Origin: Mycolicibacterium palauense
GTDB taxonomy: Bacteria; Actinomycetota; Actinomycetes; Mycobacteriales; Mycobacteriaceae
Direction of reading: 5' to 3'
Assembly (NCBI RefSeq): GCF_002592005.1
Contig: NZ_NVQF01000023.1
Coordinates: 1 to 64,000, forward strand
Length of the DNA stretch: 64,000 nucleotides
The notes beneath the pieces are model-generated. The model saw only the letters and a program-made list of their open reading frames with translations, did not search any database and was not told the DNA's origin. The position numbers and the translations under genes are program-made. This document shows positions 16,767-26,973 of this stretch, piece after piece (position 1 is the first letter of the stretch; each line of letters begins with the position of its first letter).

Positions 16767-19111
16767 CGGCGGGCGAACTCGTCGGCCGGTACCGGCCACT
16801 GGTCGTCGTGCTCGCCGCGGACGACCATGTCGCCGGCCGCGGCGGTGACCGGCCCCTCCAGGGTCTCGATGACCTCGCCCACCCGCGCCGGCCGGGCCTG
16901 TACCGTGCCCCGCCGCCGCCAGCGGTCGCCGTCGACATGCTCGTAGGTGGCCCGGAAGATGTCGTCGCGCACCGACCAGCTGTGCTCGTCGTGGCCGTCG
17001 CGCACCGCCCAGTCACCGACCGCGGCGCGCAGCACCTCACCGGACCGGGTCGTCCAGGTCCACGGTGCGTCGCGGCGCTCGGCGGTCACGGTTCCGACCC
17101 GGCGGAATGTCCGCCAGCGCGCGTCCTCGTCGATCGGCCGGGACCGGTAGCCCAGCTCGCGCAGGCTGATCAGGGTGGCGGCCAGGCTGCGCAGTGCGGT
17201 GTCGAGCAGCTCCGGATTCGCGGCCACGGCCGAGAAGTCGACGAGCTTGTCGTGCACCTTGCGGGCGTCGTCGCGGGTCACGCCGTGGCGCCACCCGGCG
17301 GCCCGGTAGAAGCGGCACCAGTCGGCATGCTCGGCGCGGGCCATGGCCAGCGCGGTCTCGCGGTCAAAACCCATGCGCCGCATCTGCTCGATCGGATCCA
17401 GGCCGGCCAAATCGGCCGCGGTGAGGGTGTCCGGCCGGCCACCCCAGGTGTTCCAGGTGTGGCCGCCGATGGCCTCCACCATCCACAGGGCGTTACGGAC
17501 CTGGCGACGATTCGAATTACGGTAGAAGGCGCCGAGTTCCTCCCACGCGACGGTGGCGGCGCCGGATGCCGCGGCGGTCCGGCGGTAGCGCTCGTGAATC
17601 AGTCGCGCGGCGCGTTCCCAGGCGTCATGGGCCTGACCCTCGGGAGTGGCCATGCTCAGCCGGAAGGTGCGCAGCTGCCCGACCAACGGCACCCCGATGT
17701 CCTCGGCGGCGGCGGGATCCCACGCGTAGATGGGCGTGTCGGGGAACCGCGCGGCCAGCCGGGTTCCGGCCGTGGTGTCGGTGGCGTCGCCACCGTCGAC
17801 GAGGACGACCGCCGCGTGCGCCGCGGTGTCGAGCAGCGACGCCAGCAGTGCGACGGTCGGGGTGTCCGTGACCGTGCGAATCTCCGGCCTGCCGTCGGGC
17901 ATGCCCAACTGGCTTCGCGAATACCGGTGGTCCTTTTCGTACTCGTCGGCGTGCGGGCCGACGAGCGTCACGGTGGCCGAGTCGGCAGTGGGGTCGGCCT
18001 GCTGACCGCGTTGGTATTCGCGCTCGAGCCGGCGCTGGGCGAGGTCTGCACACAACGCCAACGTCAGTGGTGAGGCACCGCATACGAAGATCTCGTCCAC
18101 CGGCGGCGCGGCGGTGAGCGCGTCGAGCAACCGGCGCGCGGTCACCTCGTACCTGCCGACCGTGTCGGCGGCCCACAGGGTGGCGGTGCCGCCGAAGTGC
18201 TGAGCGCGCCAGGCGCTGGCCTGCCACGGATCGTCGATCCGGACGATCAGGGGAACGCGGTGCCGCTCGGAGTTACCCGTGACCGCGGTGGTGATGACCG
18301 CCAGTCGCGCCAGGTTGGTCGACGGGTCGGCCGACAGCAGGTACAGCCGGTCGAGTTTGTGCCACAACGGAAGTGAGCTGTAGCTCTCGGGACGGCTGAA
18401 GTCGGCCAACAGCACCCGCGCGCCTTGCGTGCGGGCCTCGCGGACACAGGGCTGGTCGGTGTCGGAGGTCACGACGACGAGGCGACCGCGTTCGAGCGTG
18501 CGGGCGATCGCGGGCATCAGCGAGGCCGCGTCCGCGTCGAGATCGACCACCACGGTGACGGTATGGGCGAGGTAGGCCCGCAGCCGGTCGAGGCGGGACT
18601 GGAACAGCGCGACCGCGACCCCGACGACCGACAGGAACAGCGCCGCCAGTGCCGAGAGCTGGGCGATGTCCAGTGCCACCGGCGTCGGCGACGGGCAGGC
18701 GCCGGTGTCCAGGCTGTGGTCGGGGCTGCCGCCCTTGACGAGGCCGGCGGTCCAGATCAGTGGGGTGAAGAAGGTCGGGTTGGAGCCGTCGTGGCAGCGC
18801 CAGTACGAGGCGCCGCCGAGCGCGGCGCTGATCATGGCCAGACCGACGACGATGGCCACCGGTGCCCCCGGCCGGCCGCCGCCGGAGCGAACGCCAGTGG
18901 TGGACATCGCGATCGCCAGGGCGACCAGGACCGCCGTGACGATCGCGATCGTCACGGCGGAGTTGGGCGCGCCGAACCAGCGCAGTCCCGGCGGCACCTG
19001 CTCGGACACGCCGGGCCATGCCGCCAGCACGCCGAGGTAGCCGAGCATCGCGACGGCCAGCAGCGACAGCGTCGCCCGGGCGACGGTCAACCCGTTGACG
19101 CTGCCTCGCAC
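16718..19111 (-). CDS. Membrane protein with TrkA-like Rossmann domain, RyR domain and two C-terminal GD-type repeats
   Basis: The 797-residue protein starts at ATG 19111 behind AGGGGGC, 9 bases after the previous stop. Four hydrophobic segments lie near residues 10-32, 48-70, 82-103 and 148-168. A TrkA-N-like nucleotide-binding region follows (VTVVVDLDADAASLMPAIAR, VVVTSDTD, ARVLLADFSRPESYSSL, LDRLYLLSADPSTNLARL). Near residues 590-680 is a RyR domain (EHADWCRFYRAAGWRHGV, then ARKVHDKLVDFSAV). The last 110 residues contain two similar units (AAVGDWAVRDG..F..TYE and AAAGDMVVRGE..F..RYA), like PGDYG domains. TrkA-RyR membrane proteins resemble ligand-gated transport or conflict-system components; cADPR-type ligands are plausible but unproven. 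Confidence 0.8.
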   Translation of the reverse strand: MRGSVNGLTVARATLSLLAVAMLGYLGVLAAWPGVSEQVPPGLRWFGAPNSAVTIAIVTAVLVALAIAMSTTGVRSGGGRPGAPVAIVVGLAMISAALGGASYWRCHDGSNPTFFTPLIWTAGLVKGGSPDHSLDTGACPSPTPVALDIAQLSALAALFLSVVGVAVALFQSRLDRLRAYLAHTVTVVVDLDADAASLMPAIARTLERGRLVVVTSDTDQPCVREARTQGARVLLADFSRPESYSSLPLWHKLDRLYLLSADPSTNLARLAVITTAVTGNSERHRVPLIVRIDDPWQASAWRAQHFGGTATLWAADTVGRYEVTARRLLDALTAAPPVDEIFVCGASPLTLALCADLAQRRLEREYQRGQQADPTADSATVTLVGPHADEYEKDHRYSRSQLGMPDGRPEIRTVTDTPTVALLASLLDTAAHAAVVLVDGGDATDTTAGTRLAARFPDTPIYAWDPAAAEDIGVPLVGQLRTFRLSMATPEGQAHDAWERAARLIHERYRRTAAASGAATVAWEELGAFYRNSNRRQVRNALWMVEAIGGHTWNTWGGRPDTLTAADLAGLDPIEQMRRMGFDRETALAMARAEHADWCRFYRAAGWRHGVTRDDARKVHDKLVDFSAVAANPELLDTALRSLAATLISLRELGYRSRPIDEDARWRTFRRVGTVTAERRDAPWTWTTRSGEVLRAAVGDWAVRDGHDEHSWSVRDDIFRATYEHVDGDRWRRRGTVQARPARVGEVIETLEGPVTAAAGDMVVRGEHDDQWPVPADEFARRYASVSTGTASNTGGK

Positions 19112-19120
19112 ATGCGCCCC

Positions 19121-20302
19121 CTAGTAGGAGTGCTGGGGTCCCTGGGCCTTCTTGTAGAGCACCTTGAGCATGCGGTCGCGGAAGGCCGCGTTGTCGATCA
19201 GCTTGAGCCCGTTCTCGGCGACCTTCGGGTGGCCGATCAGCTTGTGCAGGTAGCGACCGCGCCGGTACTCGCGGCCCCAGGCCGCCTCCATCCGCTGGGC
19301 GTAGTTGGTGAAGTCGTCGGGCCCGCCGTTGGTCAGCGCCGCGATCGCGCATTCCCCGGCGGCCAGCCCGGACTCCAGTGCCTTGGAGATCCCGGCGCCG
19401 GAGGCGGGCTTGCCGGCCCCCAGCGAGTCGCCGGTGAACAGCACACCCGGTCGCCACGGCGGCCAGGCCGTGAAGCCCATCGGCAACCGCCAGGCGCGGA
19501 CGCTCTTGTTCTTCTTGAGCTCCTCGATCGGGGGCAGCTCCCATTCGGCGGGCAGTGTGCGCAGGAAGTCGCCGAGGAACTGTGTGGCGTTGATCGACTG
19601 CCAGTTCTTGTAGCTGTTCACGTAGCCCAGACCGATGTTGAACCGGCCCCCGCCCATCGGGAACACCCACCCGTACCCGGGTAGCTGGTCACCCTGGAAC
19701 ATCAACTTCAGGTAGATGTCGAGGGAATCCGAGTCGGGACGGTTGGCGTGCATCTCCGAGCGGATCGCGATCGCGGAGTAGCCGTTGTACTCCGAGTCGA
19801 TCTTCAGCGCGCGCTTGATGGGGGAGTAGGCGCCGTCGGCGGCGATCACCGCGTCACCGAAGATCTTCTCGCCGTTCTTGAGGATCACGCCGATCACCCG
19901 GCCGGACTCGTCGACCTCGGGGCGGGCGACCTCGGCCGACTGGCGGACCTCGGCGCCGGCGGATTCGGCGTGCTTGAGCAGCAGCGTGTCCAGCTCGGTG
20001 CGGCTGACGGTGTGTCCGTGGTCGGGCATTCCCGGCCGCTTCGGGAACGACAGCTCCCACCGTGAGGGGCTGAACACCGTGACGCGGTTCACCCGGTGGA
20101 ACTTGGCCACCTCGTCGGCCAGACCCATCCTCTGCAGATAGCTCACCGCCCGGGCGGTCAGGCCGTCACCGCACGGCTTGTCGCGCGGGAATTCGGCCTT
20201 GTCCAGCACGATCACCCGTGCGCCGGTCTGGGCGGCCTGCCAGGCGGCCGCCGAGCCCGAGGGCCCGCCGCCGGCTATCACCAAGTCATATCGCTGCGTC
20301 AT
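19121..20302 (-). CDS. Geranylgeranyl-reductase family FAD-dependent oxidoreductase
   Basis: This 393-residue flavoprotein has the N-terminal Rossmann motif DLVIAGGGPSGSAAAWQAA, the family signature FPRDKPCGDGLTARAV and the second FAD motif FTGDSLGAGKPASGAG. Relatives reduce isoprenoid double bonds (archaeal lipids, chlorophyll side chain, mycobacterial menaquinone via MenJ). ATG 20302 (MTQRYDLV) fits the alignment; the longer frame has no support. The RyR membrane-protein gene starts 9 bases after its stop, so they may form one transcript, though a functional link is not evident. Confidence 0.85.
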   Translation of the reverse strand: MTQRYDLVIAGGGPSGSAAAWQAAQTGARVIVLDKAEFPRDKPCGDGLTARAVSYLQRMGLADEVAKFHRVNRVTVFSPSRWELSFPKRPGMPDHGHTVSRTELDTLLLKHAESAGAEVRQSAEVARPEVDESGRVIGVILKNGEKIFGDAVIAADGAYSPIKRALKIDSEYNGYSAIAIRSEMHANRPDSDSLDIYLKLMFQGDQLPGYGWVFPMGGGRFNIGLGYVNSYKNWQSINATQFLGDFLRTLPAEWELPPIEELKKNKSVRAWRLPMGFTAWPPWRPGVLFTGDSLGAGKPASGAGISKALESGLAAGECAIAALTNGGPDDFTNYAQRMEAAWGREYRRGRYLHKLIGHPKVAENGLKLIDNAAFRDRMLKVLYKKAQGPQHSY

Positions 20303-20409
20303 CGACGACGATGCTAGCCGAACATCGCCACATTGCCAGGGTCGGCGCAGATCCGCCATTGCCGCTGCGCACGCCGGTATGGGCAGGTCAGCGCGCCGAA
20401 GCAGGTACA

Positions 20410-21165
20410 GTGCAGATCGTGCGCGTTGTCCCCAGGGCGAAACCGAAACCGGCCAGCCAGTCCGGTGAGGTGTCCGGTGAGGTGAAGGTCGACGCGCGCA
20501 GCGAACGCTGGCGGGAGCACCGCAAGAAGGTGCGCTCGGAGATCGTCGACGCGGCGTTTCGGGCCATCGACGCCCGCGGTCCCGAGGTCAGCGTCCGCGA
20601 GATCGCCGAAGAGGCCGGTACCGCCAAGCCCAAGATCTACCGGCACTTCACCGACAAGTCCGATCTCTTCCAGGCCATCGGCGAGCGGCTGCGCGACATG
20701 CTGTGGGCCGGGATCTACCCGGTGATCAATCTCGCGACCGATTCGGCCAGCGACGTCATCCGGCGCAGCGTCGAACAGTACGTCTACCTCGTCGACGAGC
20801 ATCCCAACGTGGTCCGGTTCGTGCTGCAGGGCCGCTTTCCCGATCAGGCCGAAGCCACCATGCGCGCCGTCAACGAGGGACGTGAGATCACCTTGGCGAT
20901 GGCCGAGATGTTCAACAACGAACTGCGTGAGATGGACCTGGACCGCGACGCGATGGAGCTGGCCGCGTTCGCGATGTTCGGGACGGCGGCCTCGGCCACC
21001 GACTGGTGGCTGGGGCCGAGCCCGGAGAGCGCGCGGCGCATGCCCCGGGACAAGTTCATCGCGCACCTGACGACCATCATGCTGGGCGCCATCATCGGGA
21101 CGACGGCGTTGCTGGATATCCGGATCGACCCCGATCTGCCCATCCACAAGGCGGTTCCGCGCTGA
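20410..21165 (+). CDS. TetR-family transcriptional regulator
   Basis: A TetR HTH is clear (RSEIVDAAFRAIDARGPEVS, VREIAEEAGTAKPKIYRHFT, DKSDLFQAIGERL), followed by an all-helical ligand domain (IRRSVEQYVYLVDEHPNVVR, FAMFGTAASATDWWLGP). Start is GTG 20410 or GTG 20419; both give a short basic lead (VRVVPRAKPKPASQSG). It is divergent from the reductase gene and directly precedes a flavin monooxygenase, as Rv3050c precedes Rv3049c in M. tuberculosis. It may regulate one or both neighbours. Confidence 0.85.
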   Translation: MQIVRVVPRAKPKPASQSGEVSGEVKVDARSERWREHRKKVRSEIVDAAFRAIDARGPEVSVREIAEEAGTAKPKIYRHFTDKSDLFQAIGERLRDMLWAGIYPVINLATDSASDVIRRSVEQYVYLVDEHPNVVRFVLQGRFPDQAEATMRAVNEGREITLAMAEMFNNELREMDLDRDAMELAAFAMFGTAASATDWWLGPSPESARRMPRDKFIAHLTTIMLGAIIGTTALLDIRIDPDLPIHKAVPR

Positions 21166-21217
21166 GCGGCGGCCGCGGAGATATCCGGTACCGGCGTTCC
21201 CCGGTATTCTGGGTGGT

Positions 21218-22738
21218 ATGAGCGCCACCGAATCCTCCGGGCCCGTCCACACCCGCGCCGTGATCATCGGAACCGGCTTCTCGGGGCTCGGCATGGGGAT
21301 CGCCCTGCAGCGGCAGGGGGTGGACTTCCTCATCCTGGAAAAGGCCGACGACATCGGGGGCACCTGGCGGGAGAACAGCTACCCGGGCTGCGCCTGCGAC
21401 GTCCCGTCCCACCTGTACTCCTTCTCGTTCGAGCCCAAGGCGGACTGGACCCGGATGTTCTCGCCCCAGCCCGAGATCCTGGAGTACCTGTCGGGTGTGG
21501 CCGACAAGTACGGCCTGCGCCGCTACATCCGGTTCGGTGCGACGGTGGACCGCGCGCACTGGGACGAGGCCGAGCAGCGCTGGCACGTGTTCACCGCCGC
21601 CGGCCAGGAGTACGTCGCACAGTTCCTCATCTCGGGGGCGGGGCCGCTGCACATCCCGGCGCTGCCCGACGTCGAGGGAATCGACGAATTCGCGGGGCCG
21701 GCGTTCCATTCCGCGCGGTGGCGCCACGACGTCGACCTGACCGGCAAGCGCGTCGCGCTGGTCGGCACGGGCGCCAGCGCCATCCAGATCCTGCCCGAGA
21801 TCGTCAACCGGGTGGGCGAGGTCCAGCTCTATCAGCGCACGCCGGCCTGGGTGATGCCGCGGCCCAACCTGGAGATCCCGCCCCGGCTGCGGACACTGCT
21901 GGCCCATGTTCCCGGATTGCGGCCGCTGCTGCGCGGCGGCATCTACGGGTTCCTGGAGGCCACCGCCTTCGGCATGACCCGCCGGCCCGCGATGCTCAAG
22001 GTCTATGAATCCCTGGGCAGGTGGAACATCCGGCGCAACATCGCCGACAAGGAGCTGCGCCGCAGGCTGACACCGGACTATTCCGCCGGCTGTAAGCGGA
22101 TCCTCTACTCGCCCAACTATTACCGGGCCGTGGCCAATCCGGCGACGACGGTGGTCACCGACCGCATCGCGCGGATCACCCCGCACGGGATCGTCACCAC
22201 CGACGACCGCGGCAACGAGGTGCAGCGTGACGTGGACGTCATCGTCTTCGCCACCGGGTTCCGCGTGACCGATGCCTACACCTATCTCGACATCAAGGGC
22301 CCCGGGGGCGAGGACCTCGTCGACCGCTGGAACCGGGAGGGGATGGCCGCCCTGCGCGGCACCACCGTCGCCGGCATGCCCAACCTGTTCCTGCTGCTCG
22401 GGCCCAACACCGGGCTGGGGCACTCGTCGATGGTCTACATCATCGAATCGCAGATCCGCTATGTCTCGAAGGCGATCGACGCCGTCGACGCCGCCGGCGC
22501 CGAGGCCCTCACGCCCACCCGCCCCGCGCAGGACGCCTTCAACGCCGCGGTGCAGGACCGGCTCGGGCACAGCGTGTGGAACACCGGCGGCTGCCGCAGC
22601 TGGTACCTCGACGACCACGGCCGCAACCGGGTGCTGTGGTCCGGCTTCACCTGGGAGTTCCGCCGCGCGACGCATTCGCTGGAGCCCGCCGAGTACGAGT
22701 TCTCCGGTGCCGCGGTGCCCGGCGGGAAAGCCGGTTAG
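21218..22738 (+). CDS. Flavin-containing (Baeyer-Villiger type) monooxygenase
   Basis: The 506-residue protein has FAD motif VIIGTGFSGLGMGIALQRQG, the BVMO-type GGTWRENSYPGCACDVPSHL, and the NADPH Rossmann motif KRVALVGTGASAIQILPEI. A late motif VIVFATGFRVTDAY is also typical. Such enzymes insert one oxygen of O2 into ketones or oxidise heteroatoms; the physiological substrate is unknown. It matches Rv3049c in length and place between the TetR gene and nrdF2. Confidence 0.9.
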   Translation: MSATESSGPVHTRAVIIGTGFSGLGMGIALQRQGVDFLILEKADDIGGTWRENSYPGCACDVPSHLYSFSFEPKADWTRMFSPQPEILEYLSGVADKYGLRRYIRFGATVDRAHWDEAEQRWHVFTAAGQEYVAQFLISGAGPLHIPALPDVEGIDEFAGPAFHSARWRHDVDLTGKRVALVGTGASAIQILPEIVNRVGEVQLYQRTPAWVMPRPNLEIPPRLRTLLAHVPGLRPLLRGGIYGFLEATAFGMTRRPAMLKVYESLGRWNIRRNIADKELRRRLTPDYSAGCKRILYSPNYYRAVANPATTVVTDRIARITPHGIVTTDDRGNEVQRDVDVIVFATGFRVTDAYTYLDIKGPGGEDLVDRWNREGMAALRGTTVAGMPNLFLLLGPNTGLGHSSMVYIIESQIRYVSKAIDAVDAAGAEALTPTRPAQDAFNAAVQDRLGHSVWNTGGCRSWYLDDHGRNRVLWSGFTWEFRRATHSLEPAEYEFSGAAVPGGKAG

Positions 22739-22751
22739 AAATTCGTCGGCG

Positions 22752-23837
<1,086 letters not shown>

Positions 23838-23856
23838 CCGCCCGGTTCGGGCAACG

Positions 23857-24600
23857 CTACTTGTGCAGCCGGCGCAGCGAGCCCAGGACCAGCCGGTCGC
23901 TGGCCAGCTCGTAGGACTGGCGCTGGGAAAGTGACTCCACGGAGCCGAGCATGGCCTTGATCTCGGCATGTACCCGGGGCTGCCCGGCCGACAACGCTGC
24001 GACGGCCCGCTTTACCGCCGCGTCGAGGGCGTCGACGTTGTCGGTGACCTCGTTGAGCAGACCGATCCGGACGGCCTCGTCACCGGAGACACCGTCCCCG
24101 CTCGCCGTGAGCCAGAAGGCCGCGCGTCGCCCCACCATGCGCGGCAGCCACGCCAGCACCAGCGCCGGAGCCAGGTTGATTCGGACCTCCGGAAAGCTCA
24201 GGCGGGCCTGCCGGGTCGCGATGGCGACGTCGCAGAGCGCGGCCAGGCCGACACCGAACCCCGCCGCGTCACCGTGGACCCGCGCGATCGTCACCAGCCG
24301 CGTCGACGCCAGGGCGTCGTTGACCGCGACCAGGCGGCGCACTTCGTCGGGAAGCTCGTCGGGGGTGGCTGCGGTGCGTTCCCGGCCCATGCAGAATTCG
24401 TCGCCCTCGGCCGAGATGACCACGACGTGAACGGGGTCCGGCGGTGAGGTCAGTACCTTCGACAGTGCATCACACATCGGCATCGTCATCAGGTTGCCGT
24501 CCGGGCCGTGCAGCACGACCTCGAGCACGGCACCGTGCTGCCGGAAGGACAGACCGTCCACGGTCGGCAGCGCGTCGTGACTCACGAGATCCATCGACAT
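23857..24600 (-). CDS. Enoyl-CoA hydratase/isomerase-fold protein with an incomplete catalytic pair
   Basis: The 247-residue crotonase-fold protein has the CoA/oxyanion region FCMGRERTAATPDELPDEVR and HGDAAGFGVGLAALCDVAIA, then LSFPEVRINLAPALVLAWLP. The Glu in FPEV corresponds to the second catalytic Glu of enoyl-CoA hydratase, but the first is replaced (GVGLA instead of GCELA). Its activity may therefore be hydrolase, isomerase or lyase rather than hydration. ATG 24600 starts two bases before the aldehyde dehydrogenase stop, so this is the last gene of the GntR-ABC-ALDH operon. Confidence 0.85.
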   Translation of the reverse strand: MSMDLVSHDALPTVDGLSFRQHGAVLEVVLHGPDGNLMTMPMCDALSKVLTSPPDPVHVVVISAEGDEFCMGRERTAATPDELPDEVRRLVAVNDALASTRLVTIARVHGDAAGFGVGLAALCDVAIATRQARLSFPEVRINLAPALVLAWLPRMVGRRAAFWLTASGDGVSGDEAVRIGLLNEVTDNVDALDAAVKRAVAALSAGQPRVHAEIKAMLGSVESLSQRQSYELASDRLVLGSLRRLHK

Positions 24601-24601
24601 G

Positions 24602-26140
24602 TCAGTTGAGCCTTTCCAGGGCGATGCCCCCGTACCAGTCGACGTCGTCGGGTGCCGTACGCACGCTGACGGAACGGACGTGGGTGAAGTCGTTGAACGA
24701 TTCCCAGCCGCCTTCGCGGCCGTGGCCGCTGTCGCGGACCCCGCCCCACGGTGAGCAGGGGTCGAGCCGATGGTGGTCGTTGACCCAGACGATGCCCTGC
24801 TCCAGCTTCGACGCGACACGGTGCGCGCGCGCCACGTCTCGGGTCCAGATCGCCGAGCCGAGTCCGTAGGGTGAGTCGTTGGCGATCCGTAGCGCGTCCG
24901 CCTCGTCGGTGAACGGAATGACGACCAGCACCGGGCCGAATATCTCTTCCCGAGCGACCCGCATCTGGTTGGTGACATTCGACAGCACGGTCGGGGCGAC
25001 GAAGTACCCGTCCAGCCCCGGCACCGCCGGAACGACACCGCCGGTTTCCAGTGTCGCCCCCTCGGACACACCCGTCTCGACATAACCGAGGATGCGTTGC
25101 CGGGCCCGCTCCGAGATCACCGGCCCCAGTTGCGTGTCGGGCTGGCTGGGATCACCGATCCGGATACGTTCGGTCTGCGAGACGAGTGCGGCCACGAAGT
25201 CGTCATAGACCGTGTCCTGTACGAGCACACGGGTCCCCGCGATACACGTCTGGCCCGCGCCGACGAACCCGCCGAAGGCCGCTCCGCGGGCGGAGACCTC
25301 GACGGGGATGTCGTCGAAGACCAGAACCGGTGTCTTGCCGCCCAGTTCCACCGTCGATTTGGCGAATCGTGATGCGGCGGCCACCGAGATGCGGCGGCCC
25401 ACCTCGGTCCCTCCCGTGAAGACGACCTTGTTGACCAGCGGATGTTCGGCCAGACCGGCACCGGTTACCGGTCCCAGCCCGGGAATGACATTGAAGACGC
25501 CCGGGGGAATGCCCGCCTCCAGCGCCAGCTCACCGATGAGCAGTGCGGTGAGGGGGGTCTGCTCGGAAGGTTTGAGCACCACGCTGTTCCCGGTGGCCAA
25601 CGCGGGTGCGACGCTCTTGGAGGCGATCATCAGCGGGTGGTTGAACGAGGAGAGGGTGGCGACCACTCCCAGCGGGAACCGTGAGGTGTACGAGTGGTAG
25701 GGGCCCGACATCGGGACCACCGCATCACGGCCGGCCAGCAGCAGCGCGGCGTTGTACCGGTACCACTCCGGGAGCCGGCTGATCTGCGCCTTGGTCTCGG
25801 TGATCGGCCGACCGTTGTTGTCGGTCTCGAGGCGATAGAGCTTGTGCATGTCGCGCTCGAGCAGATCCCCGAACCGGTTGAGTACGCGAGACCGCTGGTG
25901 AATCGGCATCTGGGACCACGATCCGGAGTCGAACGCCGCGCGCGCCGAGACCACGGCCTCGTGGGTGTCCTCGATGCTGGCGCTGTGGCAACGGGCGAAG
26001 ACTCTTGCGGTCGCGGGGTTGACCAGCTCCAGGATCTCCCCACCGCCCGGGCGTAGGTCGCCGTCGATCAGAAGCCCGTGAACGTGCTCGCCGTTTCTGG
26101 AAGGTCCGGACGCAGCGGGGCGCACCGTAGGTTCAGTCAT
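24602..26140 (-). CDS. NAD(P)-dependent aldehyde dehydrogenase
   Basis: The 512-residue enzyme has Rossmann and catalytic motifs of the ALDH superfamily: FNHPLMIASKSVAPALATGN, KPSEQTPLTALLIGELA, VFTGGTEVGRRI, the general base in STVELGGKTPVLV, the nucleophile in GAGQTCIAGTRVLV and the late EEIFGPVLVVIPF. It converts an aldehyde to an acid. ATG 26140 follows GAGAGAG; a longer upstream frame is discarded. Its place between ABC genes and a crotonase-fold gene suggests oxidation of an imported aldehyde or of an intermediate derived from it. Confidence 0.93.
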   Translation of the reverse strand: MTEPTVRPAASGPSRNGEHVHGLLIDGDLRPGGGEILELVNPATARVFARCHSASIEDTHEAVVSARAAFDSGSWSQMPIHQRSRVLNRFGDLLERDMHKLYRLETDNNGRPITETKAQISRLPEWYRYNAALLLAGRDAVVPMSGPYHSYTSRFPLGVVATLSSFNHPLMIASKSVAPALATGNSVVLKPSEQTPLTALLIGELALEAGIPPGVFNVIPGLGPVTGAGLAEHPLVNKVVFTGGTEVGRRISVAAASRFAKSTVELGGKTPVLVFDDIPVEVSARGAAFGGFVGAGQTCIAGTRVLVQDTVYDDFVAALVSQTERIRIGDPSQPDTQLGPVISERARQRILGYVETGVSEGATLETGGVVPAVPGLDGYFVAPTVLSNVTNQMRVAREEIFGPVLVVIPFTDEADALRIANDSPYGLGSAIWTRDVARAHRVASKLEQGIVWVNDHHRLDPCSPWGGVRDSGHGREGGWESFNDFTHVRSVSVRTAPDDVDWYGGIALERLN

Positions 26141-26180
26141 GAAATGCTCTCTCACAGAGGGTTTGGACGCTGGCGGTGGC

Positions 26181-26945
26181 TCAGGCGCTGGCGGGTACGG
26201 ATGGCAGTCCCGAACCGGCCTCGAGCTCCTCGAACCGGCGCAGGATCGACGATTCCAGGACGGCGACATCGGTGTTGGAGGCCCGGCGCGGGCGGGGGAG
26301 CTCGACGGGAATGTCCTCGTGGATGCTGCCGCCCGGGGCGAGCATCAGGATCCGGTCGGACAACTCGGCCGCCTCACTGACGTCGTGGGTGACGAACACG
26401 ACGGTCTTGCGGGTTTGTGCCCACAATTCCTGAAGGTGTTCGCGCAGACCGCGGGCCGTGATGGCGTCGAGGTGGCTGAACGGTTCGTCCATCAGCAGCA
26501 CATCGGGCTCGATCGACAGGGCCCGGGCGATCCCGACTCGCTGCTGCTGCCCGCCGGACAGCTGGCCCGGCCACTTCTTCTCGGCGTGGCCCAGGCCCAC
26601 GCGGTCGAGGGCTCGGTGTACGCGCTCCTTCGCCGCGTCGTCACGTACCTTCTGGACATACATCAGGTTGTCGAAGATCGACCGCCACGGCAGCAGCCTC
26701 GGTTCCTGGAACACGTAGGCCAGCTTCGCCGGCGCGTCGGAGCTCCCGACGGTCACCGCGCCCGAGGTCGCAACCTCGATCCCCGCGATGATGTTGAGCA
26801 GAGTGGTCTTTCCACAGCCCGACGGGCCGACGAGGGATACGAACGAGCGGTCGGCGATCTCGAAGCTGATCCGGTTTATCACGGTCTGAGGTCCCGTCGG
26901 TGTGTTGAACACCTTGGTCAGGTCGGTGACAGCGACATTGGCCAT
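26181..26945 (-). CDS. ABC transporter ATP-binding protein (nitrate/sulfonate/taurine type)
   Basis: The 254-residue ATPase has Walker A GPSGCGKTTLLNIIAG, Q-loop YVFQEPRLLPWRSIFDN, signature LSGGQQQRVGIARAL, Walker B VLLMDEPFSHLD and H-loop VTHDVSEA. The Q-loop QEPRLLPW is typical of the SsuB/TauB group. ATG 26945 has AAGGAGA upstream. It serves the two permeases and lipoprotein encoded upstream in the same operon. Confidence 0.93.
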   Translation of the reverse strand: MANVAVTDLTKVFNTPTGPQTVINRISFEIADRSFVSLVGPSGCGKTTLLNIIAGIEVATSGAVTVGSSDAPAKLAYVFQEPRLLPWRSIFDNLMYVQKVRDDAAKERVHRALDRVGLGHAEKKWPGQLSGGQQQRVGIARALSIEPDVLLMDEPFSHLDAITARGLREHLQELWAQTRKTVVFVTHDVSEAAELSDRILMLAPGGSIHEDIPVELPRPRRASNTDVAVLESSILRRFEELEAGSGLPSVPASA

Positions 26946-26973
26946 GCTTATCTCCTTCACTTCGTACGGGGGC

